DNA from: Acidithiobacillus montserratensis
GTDB taxonomy: Bacteria > Pseudomonadota > Gammaproteobacteria > Acidithiobacillales > Acidithiobacillaceae
Assembly (NCBI RefSeq): GCF_018853465.1
Contig: NZ_JABBOU010000069.1
Location: forward strand, 1-64,000
Direction of reading: 5' to 3'
DNA: 64,000 bases
The translations under genes were made by a program, and so were the position numbers. Below are positions 57,083 through 64,000 of this stretch, piece after piece. Under the pieces are notes generated by a model. The model did no database searches. It was not told the origin of the DNA and was given only the letters and a program-made list of their open reading frames with translations. Within the stretch, counting starts at the first letter, position 1. Every line of letters begins with the position of its first letter.

Positions 57083-58625
57083 GCTCAGTTCTCCTTCGGA
57101 CAATGTCGCGCAGCTCATGGATGCCCAGTCCCCAGGTGCCGCCCAGATAGATGAGTGCTGCTAAAGCTACCAGGCCCAGCACCCGCAGCAGCCTTTCCCA
57201 CAAAGGCAGGGCAAGCCACAGTGCGGTATCCCCACGCAGAAAAAATAACACCAGACCCATGATAACCGCCATGCTGCTTGATTTCAGCAAAAAGGGCAGC
57301 CACCCGGCTTGCAACTGGTAGAGGCCATCCCGATGCAGGCGGCGCCAGAGCAGGGCGGCATTGACCAGAGCTGCGGTACTGGTGGCCAGGGCTAGACCCA
57401 ACTGCTGCAAAGGCCAGGCGAGCACCAGACTGATGCCCATATTGACGGCGACGCTGATCATCCCGAAACGCACGGGCGTACGGGTATTTTGATGGGCATA
57501 AAAAGCGGGCGCCAGAACCCGGGCGGCAATAATGGGCAAAATGCCAATGCCGTAGCCCATCAGACTCAAACTGCTTTGCGCCGCATCTGCGGCACTGTAG
57601 GCGCCGTAGCGGAACAGGCTGATCAACAGCGGTTCTGCCAGAATCAGCAGGCCGATGGTGGCGGGCAGGCCGATCAGCCAGGTCAGGCGCAAGGCCCAGT
57701 CCAGGGTTTCCGGAAATTGTGCAGAGCTTTCTGCCGCCTGCCGGGAAAGCAGGGGGAGGACCACCGTGCCGAGGGCCACGCCGAAAACTCCCAGCGGAAA
57801 TTCCACCAGGCGGTCGGAATAATATAAATAAGAAACCACATTAGCCCCAACCAGAGAAGCCAGAATGGTATTCAGAAACAAATTGACCTGGGCGACCGAT
57901 GCCCCGAAAGCGGCCGGTCCCATCAGCCGCAGCACCTTGGCGACGCCCGGATCCCGGCGGCGCAGCCGTGGCCAGCGCAGATAACCCAGTTTTTTCAGGG
58001 AAGGAAACTGAAACAGCAATTGCACTACGCCACCAATGAGCACCCCCCAGGCTACGGCGATGACCGGCTGTTGCAGATGTGGCGCCCAGAGCAGGGCGGC
58101 GGCGATGATGCTGAGATTCAGAAAAACCGGGGTGAAGGCGGGTACGGTAAAATGCCCGTGGGTGTTGAGAATGCCCCCGGCCAGAGCCACCAGGGAAATC
58201 AGGAAAAGATACGGAAAAGTGATCCGCAACAATTCTACCGTCAACTGAAATTTGCCGGGATCAGCGGCGAAACCGGGAGCGATGGCATAGACGACAAGGC
58301 TGGCACCGAGTATGCCAAGCAGGGTGAAAATGGCCAGGCTGAGTGCCAGCCAACCGCTGACATCAGCGATAAAGGCCTGAGTTTCCGCCGTGCTGCGCCG
58401 GGCACGATATTCGCCCAGCACCGGAACAAAAGATTGGGAAAATGCGCCCTCTCCAAACAGCCGCCGAAACAGATTGGGGATCCGGAAGGCCACAAAAAAA
58501 GCATCAGCCATTTCTCCCGCACCAAATAGATGGGCCAGAATGATGTCCCGGGCAAAACCGAGAAGTCTGGAAAGCAGGGTGTTGCTCCCCACTTTCAGTA
58601 CGCTGCGCAGGGGATGTTTACTCAT
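57075..58625 (-). CDS. murJ: Lipid II flippase MurJ
   Basis: 516 residues with about 14 membrane spans, the MurJ/MviN size. The N terminus (NTLLSRLLGFARDIILAHLFGAGEMADAFFVAFRIPNLFRRLFGEGAFSQSFVPVL) is very conserved. MurJ moves lipid II to the periplasmic face for peptidoglycan synthesis. The DUF2203 gene begins inside its 3' end, and ribF follows, so murJ may lead a long envelope/tRNA-charging transcript. Confidence 0.97.
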   Translation of the reverse strand: MSKHPLRSVLKVGSNTLLSRLLGFARDIILAHLFGAGEMADAFFVAFRIPNLFRRLFGEGAFSQSFVPVLGEYRARRSTAETQAFIADVSGWLALSLAIFTLLGILGASLVVYAIAPGFAADPGKFQLTVELLRITFPYLFLISLVALAGGILNTHGHFTVPAFTPVFLNLSIIAAALLWAPHLQQPVIAVAWGVLIGGVVQLLFQFPSLKKLGYLRWPRLRRRDPGVAKVLRLMGPAAFGASVAQVNLFLNTILASLVGANVVSYLYYSDRLVEFPLGVFGVALGTVVLPLLSRQAAESSAQFPETLDWALRLTWLIGLPATIGLLILAEPLLISLFRYGAYSAADAAQSSLSLMGYGIGILPIIAARVLAPAFYAHQNTRTPVRFGMISVAVNMGISLVLAWPLQQLGLALATSTAALVNAALLWRRLHRDGLYQLQAGWLPFLLKSSSMAVIMGLVLFFLRGDTALWLALPLWERLLRVLGLVALAALIYLGGTWGLGIHELRDIVRRRTERV

Positions 58626-58718
58626 GCAGTTTTAGAACGGACGGAGACATCGCGGAATAATGGCACGGCTGCCGGGATCGGCCAAGATAAAACCGCATTC
58701 AGCATGTCTCTGAAGAAT

Positions 58719-59615
58719 TCAGTAGTGACCCTGCAGCAAAAAATCCATGAATTTTTGCGCGACGGCGGTCAGCCGTTTGTTTTTGCGGTAGACCGCATGC
58801 CAGTGTCTGAGGATCGGAAAGCCGATCACATCCAGCACCGCAATATTACCCGCATTGGCTTCTGCGGCAATGGTATTGCGCGACAGGACACTCAAGCCCA
58901 ATCCGCCGGCAACCAGCTGCTTGACGGCTTCATTACTGCTCATGGTCATTCTGACTTTGAGCTGAATGCCCCGCTCCTGGAAAAAATTCTGGGCAGTCAG
59001 GCGGGTGCCTGAGCCTTCCTCACGAAGAATAAAAGCTTCGTCGCGCAGTTGCTGGGGGAGAATACGGGTTTGTCCGGCCAGTGGGTGATCGCCGGGGGCC
59101 AGCACTACCAGCGGATTATCCATGAAAGGGCGGGCAACGCCATCAATATCCTCAGGCACCTGCCCCATAATATAGATGTCATCCAGATTCTGCTTGAGCC
59201 TTTCGAGGATACTGTCGCGGTTGGCAATTTCCAGATGCGCCTCGATGCCGGCATGTTCCTTGCAAAAGGTGCCAATGAGACGGGGCGCGAAATATTCGGC
59301 AGTGGAAATGATGGAAAGATTCAGCGTGCCGGATTCAAGATTACGTTGGGCATCCAGTTCCTGATTGAGGGCATCCAGACGGCGCAGGATGTCATGACCT
59401 GCCCGGGCCACAGCCTCGCCTGCAGAGGTCAGGTAGAGCTTTTTGCCCATTTGTTCGTAGAGCGGCTCACCGGCGGTTTCGGAAAGTTGCTTGATCTGTA
59501 TGGACAGCGCCGATGGCGTCTGGTGTAATTCCGTCGCAGCGCGGGTCATGTTAAGGTGTCGCGCAAGCACCGTGAATATCCGTAATTGGTGCAGGGTCGG
59601 ATGGCGGGTTATCAA
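58719..59615 (-). CDS. cbbR: LysR-type regulator CbbR
   Basis: 298 residues. A winged helix-turn-helix domain fills about 1-65 (LHQLRIFTVLARHLNMTRAATELHQTPSALSIQIKQLSE), and the C-terminal co-inducer domain follows. It is divergent from cbbL with a 125-nt gap, the classical position of CbbR, which activates Calvin-cycle operons. The start is a TTG at 59615; no in-frame ATG lies before the DNA-binding helix. Its own start region overlaps the first TTA site of the operator, so autoregulation is likely. Confidence 0.93.
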   Translation of the reverse strand: MITRHPTLHQLRIFTVLARHLNMTRAATELHQTPSALSIQIKQLSETAGEPLYEQMGKKLYLTSAGEAVARAGHDILRRLDALNQELDAQRNLESGTLNLSIISTAEYFAPRLIGTFCKEHAGIEAHLEIANRDSILERLKQNLDDIYIMGQVPEDIDGVARPFMDNPLVVLAPGDHPLAGQTRILPQQLRDEAFILREEGSGTRLTAQNFFQERGIQLKVRMTMSSNEAVKQLVAGGLGLSVLSRNTIAAEANAGNIAVLDVIGFPILRHWHAVYRKNKRLTAVAQKFMDFLLQGHY

Positions 59616-59664
59616 GGTTTTATTTTTCCAAAAGGTAACATTAATATCTTTTTACTTTACCTTA
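59609..59664. promoter_or_regulatory. Probable CbbR operator in the cbbR-cbbL gap
   Basis: TTA triplets recur at LysR-type spacing: TTA-N8-TTA (59609-59622) and TTA-N8-TTA-N7-TTA (59641-59664). This fits the TNA-N7/8-TNA pattern known for CbbR sites. A possible vegetative promoter for cbbL, TTTACC-N17-TACATT, overlaps and follows the second block. Confidence 0.45.
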
Positions 59665-59740
59665 TGGAATGGGCTTTGTACATTCGTCAAGGGTTACAGC
59701 TTTGCAGGTCAAGTTAGACTGATACTTTAGGAGGAATCTT

Positions 59741-61159
59741 ATGGCTGGTAAATATCAAGCCGGCGTCAAGGAGTACCGCCACACATACTGGGCTCCGGAC
59801 TACGTGCCGCTGGAGTCGGATCTTTTGGCGTGTTTCAAGATTATCCCGCAGCCCGGTGTAGATCGGGAAGAAGCGGCGGCGGCGGTGGCAGCAGAATCAT
59901 CTACCGGCACCTGGACTACGGTCTGGACTGACCTGCTAACCGACATGGACTACTACAAAGGTCGCGCATATCGCATCGAAGACGTTCCCGGTGACGACGC
60001 GGCCTTTTATGCGTTTATTGCTTACCCGATTGATCTTTTTGAAGAAGGTTCAGTCGTCAACGTATTTACCTCACTGGTCGGTAACGTCTTCGGCTTCAAG
60101 GCGGTACGTGCCCTGCGTCTGGAAGATGTGCGCTTCCCGCTGCACTACGTCATGACCTGTAATGGTCCTTCCCACGGTATTCAGGTGGAACGCGACCTGC
60201 TCGACAAGTACGGTCGGCCGATGCTCGGATGTACCATCAAACCCAAGCTGGGTCTGTCTGCCAAAAACTACGGCCGGGCCGTGTACGAAGCCCTGCGCGG
60301 TGGTTTGGACTTCACCAAGGACGACGAAAACGTCAACTCTCAGCCCTTCATGCGCTGGCGTGATCGCTTCCTGTTCGTGGCAGATGCCATTCACAACGCC
60401 GAAGCCCAGACCGGTGAACGCAAGGGTCACTATCTGAACGTGACCGCACCTTCTCCGGAAGAAATGTATGAACGTGCCGAGTTCGCCAAGGAACTGGGTA
60501 TGCCCATCATCATGCACGACTTCCTGACCGGCGGTTTCTGCGCCAACACGGGTCTGGCCCGTTGGTGCCGCAAAAATGGCGTATTGCTCCATATTCACCG
60601 CGCCATGCATGCCGTGATCGACCGTAATCCCAACCATGGTATCCACTTCCGGGTGCTGACCAAGGCTTTGCGTTTGTCCGGTGGTGATCACCTCCATACG
60701 GGTACGGTGGTCGGTAAGCTGGAAGGCGATCGTGCTTCAACCCTGGGCTGGATCGATCTGCTGCGTGAATCCTACATTCCTGAAGATCGTAGTCGCGGTA
60801 TTTTCTTCGATCAGGATTGGGGTTCCATGCCCGGCGCCTTTGCCGTAGCCTCCGGTGGTATTCACGTATGGCACATGCCGGCTCTGGTCAGCATTTTTGG
60901 TGATGACTCCGTACTGCAGTTTGGTGGTGGTACTCTGGGTCACCCCTGGGGTAATGCGGCAGGTGCAGCGGCCAACCGTGTGGCTTTGGAAGCCTGCGTG
61001 GAAGCCCGTAACCGTGGCGTAGAGATCGAGAAGGAAGGCAAGGAAGTGTTGATGAATGCAGCCCGCCATTCCCCAGAACTCAAAATCGCTCTGGAAACCT
61101 GGAAAGAAATCAAGTTTGAGTTCGATACGGTCGACAAGCTCGACGTGCAGAACCGCTGA
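59741..61159 (+). CDS. cbbL: RuBisCO large subunit, form IA (carboxysomal)
   Basis: 472 residues. The catalytic KPKLGLS (about 167-173), the carbamylated lysine in [11 protein letters not shown] (about 187-197) and loop 6 [11 protein letters not shown] (about 322-332) are intact. The sequence start ([20 protein letters not shown]) is the form IA type, and the neighbour csoS2 shows that it belongs to an alpha-carboxysome. It fixes CO2 onto RuBP inside the shell. An AGGAGGA site precedes the ATG; cbbS follows after 40 nt. Confidence 0.99.
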   Translation: MAGKYQAGVKEYRHTYWAPDYVPLESDLLACFKIIPQPGVDREEAAAAVAAESSTGTWTTVWTDLLTDMDYYKGRAYRIEDVPGDDAAFYAFIAYPIDLFEEGSVVNVFTSLVGNVFGFKAVRALRLEDVRFPLHYVMTCNGPSHGIQVERDLLDKYGRPMLGCTIKPKLGLSAKNYGRAVYEALRGGLDFTKDDENVNSQPFMRWRDRFLFVADAIHNAEAQTGERKGHYLNVTAPSPEEMYERAEFAKELGMPIIMHDFLTGGFCANTGLARWCRKNGVLLHIHRAMHAVIDRNPNHGIHFRVLTKALRLSGGDHLHTGTVVGKLEGDRASTLGWIDLLRESYIPEDRSRGIFFDQDWGSMPGAFAVASGGIHVWHMPALVSIFGDDSVLQFGGGTLGHPWGNAAGAAANRVALEACVEARNRGVEIEKEGKEVLMNAARHSPELKIALETWKEIKFEFDTVDKLDVQNR

Positions 61160-61199
61160 TTTCTGAACATTCATCGACTCATTCAGGAAGGAGGTCATC

Positions 61200-61532
61200 A
61201 TGGCCGATGTGCAAGATTACAAGCAAGTCCGCCGGTATGAGACATTTTCATACCTGCCCCCCATGTCTGCGGAACAGATCCGGGCTCAGATTCAGTACAT
61301 TGTTTCTCAGGGCTGGAACCCAGCCGTAGAGCATGTTGAGCCCAGTCGTTCGTTCACGCATTACTGGTATATGTGGAAGCTCCCCATGTTTGGTGAAAGA
61401 AGTGTGGATACCATTCTGGCCGAGCTGGAAGCCTGCCACCGCGAATATCCGGGTCATCTGGTGAAGTTGATCGGTTACGACAACTATACCCAGAGCCAGG
61501 GTCTGGCATTTGTGGTGTACCGGGGCTCCTGA
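61200..61532 (+). CDS. cbbS: RuBisCO small subunit
   Basis: 110 residues, standard for form IA. It contains [14 protein letters not shown] at the N terminus and the [19 protein letters not shown] segment, then [18 protein letters not shown] at the end. Eight CbbS cap the L8 core. A perfect AAGGAGGT ribosome site lies 4 nt before the ATG, expected for a subunit needed in equal number to CbbL. Confidence 0.99.
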   Translation: MADVQDYKQVRRYETFSYLPPMSAEQIRAQIQYIVSQGWNPAVEHVEPSRSFTHYWYMWKLPMFGERSVDTILAELEACHREYPGHLVKLIGYDNYTQSQGLAFVVYRGS

Positions 61533-61552
61533 TCAGGAGCAACAGTGACGAT

Positions 61553-61579
61553 GCCGCCGTGTTCAATTTGCACGGCGGC
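61553..61579 (+). promoter_or_regulatory. Hairpin between cbbS and csoS2
   Basis: A perfect 9-bp stem, GCCGCCGTG (61553-61561) with CACGGCGGC (61571-61579), has a 9-nt loop. No T-run follows. It ends 7 nt before the csoS2 ribosome site AAGGGAGG. It may protect the cbbLS message or lower csoS2 expression. Confidence 0.65.
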
Positions 61580-61597
61580 GACTCCAAGGGAGGCAAT

Positions 61598-64000
61598 ATG
61601 TCTGAATTATCCGCTTCCGGTCACTTGCGTGGTCGGGCTTTGGCGCAGAAGATGCGGCGCCAGCAGGCCGTGCGCAAGCAAACCGAGAGATCACGGTCAG
61701 TGCCAGCAGCTGCTGAGCCAAAGTCTGTACCCCCAACGATGCGGACAGAATCCACGGCTGTGGTGATGTCCCCATCCATTCAAATCGAGAACATGGCGCA
61801 AAAACCTTCGGGAAGAGAAGCGGCACTGGCTCATCGTGCATTACGCTGTACAGGTGCGCAATGCTGGTCTAATCCGGAAGAGCGGCGCCCGCGTGGGCGT
61901 CGTCGTATGGCGTCTGCAGAAAACAATCAACCGGTTACTGCGGTTGAAAACGCCGAGCCAGCTTTGATTCCCGGTGTAGAAGAATCCTTTCTGGATTCTG
62001 TCTGTGAAATGGTCGATAGCAACCCCACGGATTTCGCCTGGCGGGAAAATTCGGTGCGCCAGCTCTGCAAGGCGCGGCGACAGACGCTTGCTCAAAAAGG
62101 GAAAGTGGCATTGACGGTGATGCGTGGGCTCAGTTCTGCATCAGCTCGGCTGCGCTATCTGCAAAATGGTAGCGGCCGTGAATTTGCCCGTCTTCATCGT
62201 CAGGAGCAGGCGGAACATGGCCGGGGTCGTACTCAACCTGCCCAGGCTGCTGGTCAGCTGCGGTCACGGAAATATCGCGCACCTCAGAAAGTCGAAGCCG
62301 ATACCACTTTATCCGGTTCGGAAGTCACTGGAACCCAGGTGTCCCGACAACTTTCGGTGACTGGCAATGAAGCCGGTTCCTGTCGCGGAATTACCGGTAC
62401 GGAGTATGTGGGCACGGACCAGTTTGCCAGTTTCTGTGCCACCCGCCCGGCAGCCAATCCTGCCAAGGTAGGGGTGACAAGCACGTCGACCCGCCAGTCC
62501 GTTTCGGGCACGCAATTGGGTCGTTCCACCGAAGTGACTGGTGATGAAGCCGGTACCTGCTCGGCGGTGACGGGGACGGAATACCTGAGTATGGAAAACT
62601 TTGGTGCTTTTTGCCAGTCGGAACTCCCCGCTCACCCCCAAAAGGTGGCTATGGGTATGTCGGCCAAACAGCGTCTGCCCATTAGTGGCTCTGATGAAGC
62701 CAGGTCCGTCGCTGTGACAGGTTCTGAATCCGGTGTGCAACAGCGGATTACTGGTTCACAGTATTCTGATGCTGGTGTGGCGCGGATGACCATTAACGGG
62801 GCTCCGGCAAAAGTCGCTCAGACCCACACATTTGCCGGTGAGATGATTTCCGGCACCGCAGTGGATAGTTCACCGAAAATTACGGGCCTGGATTCCGGAG
62901 AATGCCGGCCGGTGACGGGAACCGAATATCTGAGTCAGGAAACCTTTCAGTCGCTCTGCCGTACGGCGGCACCGGAACCTGTTCCAGCCAAGGTAGGTAT
63001 CAGTAGTACCGACAAGGGGCAAAGGATTACCGGTAACCTGGTGGACCGTTCTGAAAAGGTGACTGGTAATGAGCCCGGGAGCTGCCAGCGGGTGACGGGT
63101 ACGGGTTATGCCTTAGCCAATCTTTGCGGTGGCGGTGTGGATAAAGTGGGCATGATGTCCAGCTTGTCAGGAACCACCCTGACCGGAACAGGAGTCAGTG
63201 CACACCCAAAAATGTCTGGTGACGAGCGTGGAGAGTGCTTGCCCGTCACCGGCACGGAATATTATGGAGCAGAGCACTATACTGCGTGTGAGAGCACTCC
63301 ACATGCTGAAGCTCCCAAAGTGGGCTTAACCAGAACTGCCACGGGCCTACTGGTCAGTGGGCCTGTGCTGGAGCCCTCAGAGAGTGTGACCGGTAATGAA
63401 GCCGGCGCTGATCTGCCAATTTCAGGAACTCCCTATTCCGGAGAGCCTGTCAGCAGTATGGCGGATATATCTCCTTCATCTAAGGCCTTACCCGGAGGAG
63501 ATGCTGCTGTCTCCCCGGCGACGGCAGAGCCTGCCTGTTGCAGTAATTGTGCGCTCAAAAAGCAGGCGATGGCACAGGGTGTGGCGGCACCGGCATCAAT
63601 GGCAACCCCAACCAGTACAAGGTTTGTGGCGCCAGCCGTACCCCCTCAGCCTGCCCAGATGGCGGAAACGCGTGCCCAGGCATTCAGTATTGTTCCACCG
63701 TCGCGACAGTTTGCCAGTCGCATTACCGGCAACGGCGCCGACCAGAATGATCGGGTCACTGGTCCGGTGAATCTGGCGAGAGGTCTGGTTACGGGTACGC
63801 CGGAATTCCGGACCCGTGAGGCTCCGCAAAATTCGGCGCCTGCTCTGCAGCCTGCAGTAGCAGCTCAAGCAGAAACCTTTGCTCCGGAAGCTGCAGTCCC
63901 GGAACGGGGGGCTTGGCAGATTACCGGTGACGATTGGAGCCGGAGTCAACGTGTGACCGGAACGGAGGGACACTGGGCGCAAAAGCGGAATCCCACGCAA
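61598..64000 (+). CDS. csoS2: Carboxysome assembly protein CsoS2 (partial, runs off the window)
   Basis: 801 codons are open up to the window end without a stop. CsoS2 is a disordered scaffold linking RuBisCO to the shell. The N-terminal domain (1-237) has four Arg/Lys-rich helices near residues 7-28, 71-88, 152-171 and 192-212, the RuBisCO-binding repeats. Residues 238 to about 645 form the middle region of repeated VTGxExGxC...ITGTEYxxxxxFxxxC units. From about 646 the C-terminal shell-binding part begins, ending here in VTGTEGHWAQKRNPTQ. The third middle repeat lacks its cysteines. The ATG has AAGGGAGG 5 nt upstream. Full-length proteins are roughly 800-900 residues, so only the extreme end is missing. 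Confidence 0.95.
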   Translation, partial: MSELSASGHLRGRALAQKMRRQQAVRKQTERSRSVPAAAEPKSVPPTMRTESTAVVMSPSIQIENMAQKPSGREAALAHRALRCTGAQCWSNPEERRPRGRRRMASAENNQPVTAVENAEPALIPGVEESFLDSVCEMVDSNPTDFAWRENSVRQLCKARRQTLAQKGKVALTVMRGLSSASARLRYLQNGSGREFARLHRQEQAEHGRGRTQPAQAAGQLRSRKYRAPQKVEADTTLSGSEVTGTQVSRQLSVTGNEAGSCRGITGTEYVGTDQFASFCATRPAANPAKVGVTSTSTRQSVSGTQLGRSTEVTGDEAGTCSAVTGTEYLSMENFGAFCQSELPAHPQKVAMGMSAKQRLPISGSDEARSVAVTGSESGVQQRITGSQYSDAGVARMTINGAPAKVAQTHTFAGEMISGTAVDSSPKITGLDSGECRPVTGTEYLSQETFQSLCRTAAPEPVPAKVGISSTDKGQRITGNLVDRSEKVTGNEPGSCQRVTGTGYALANLCGGGVDKVGMMSSLSGTTLTGTGVSAHPKMSGDERGECLPVTGTEYYGAEHYTACESTPHAEAPKVGLTRTATGLLVSGPVLEPSESVTGNEAGADLPISGTPYSGEPVSSMADISPSSKALPGGDAAVSPATAEPACCSNCALKKQAMAQGVAAPASMATPTSTRFVAPAVPPQPAQMAETRAQAFSIVPPSRQFASRITGNGADQNDRVTGPVNLARGLVTGTPEFRTREAPQNSAPALQPAVAAQAETFAPEAAVPERGAWQITGDDWSRSQRVTGTEGHWAQKRNPTQ

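Noticed and set aside
57083..57118. ATG start at 57118 for the DUF2203 gene
   Set aside because: It needs a 44-nt overlap with murJ; the GTG at 57082 has a strong ribosome site and a normal short overlap.

Overview
The window looks like a chromosomal segment of a chemolithoautotrophic gammaproteobacterium-like organism, most probably an Acidithiobacillus. The main reasons are the divergent cbbR / cbbL-cbbS-csoS2 start of an alpha-carboxysome operon at the right end, the order of the housekeeping clusters, and the style of the proteins. Species cannot be fixed by reading alone. Most of the window is moderately GC-rich and gene-dense. One stretch, about 25.1-34.1 kb, is visibly AT-richer and accessory in character.

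Layout. 0-3.5 kb: a broken flavin-oxidase-like gene, a secreted phospholipase-D-type nuclease, and the molybdenum cofactor genes moeA-mobB-mobA. 3.5-17.6 kb: a long run of biosynthetic genes on the plus strand (unknown gene-leuB-asd-fimV-truA-trpF-trpB-trpA-accD-folC-cvpA-purF-metZ), with many 4-nt stop/start overlaps. 17.6-24.9 kb: two CBS-domain proteins, then queA-tgt-yajC-secD-secF. A tRNA-Ser(CGA) follows at 25.0 kb.

25.1-33.8 kb is the most interesting region: a putative biofilm-matrix locus. A family 2 glycosyltransferase and a TPR/beta-barrel outer-membrane protein form an exopolysaccharide synthase/exporter pair. Next to them lies a set resembling the Pseudomonas Fap functional-amyloid system: a 577-aa repeat protein with eight GNIGxNxAxGxxNQQ units (FapC-like), a small two-repeat companion (FapB-like), a C39 peptidase (FapD-like), two secreted proteins with LSxxxLxxIxGxG motifs (FapA position and FapE-like), and a convergent outer-membrane barrel (FapF-like). 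Good sigma-54 (-24/-12) promoter matches stand before both the polysaccharide operon and the amyloid operon, so the two matrix parts may be switched on together. The sequence also hints that the C39 peptidase could process the LSxxxLxxIxGxG proteins.

34.1-59 kb is mostly housekeeping: groES-groEL under a vegetative promoter with a CIRCE operator, an alpha/beta hydrolase, dsbD, ilvE, glnE, yhdP, a nitrilase-family amidase, a DsrE-like Tat protein, an ABC exporter, a thioredoxin-fold protein, an SDR, and lspA-ileS-ribF-DUF2203-murJ. Upstream of dsbD are two copies of a hairpin / strong Shine-Dalgarno / short MRSQ-peptide cassette whose stems covary. A structured motif (GCCAAAGTCGCAA inside a closing stem) occurs at 9.5 and 48.0 kb.

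59-64 kb: cbbR diverges from cbbL-cbbS-csoS2, with LysR-type TTA-spaced sites between them and a strong hairpin between cbbS and csoS2. csoS2 runs off the window end.
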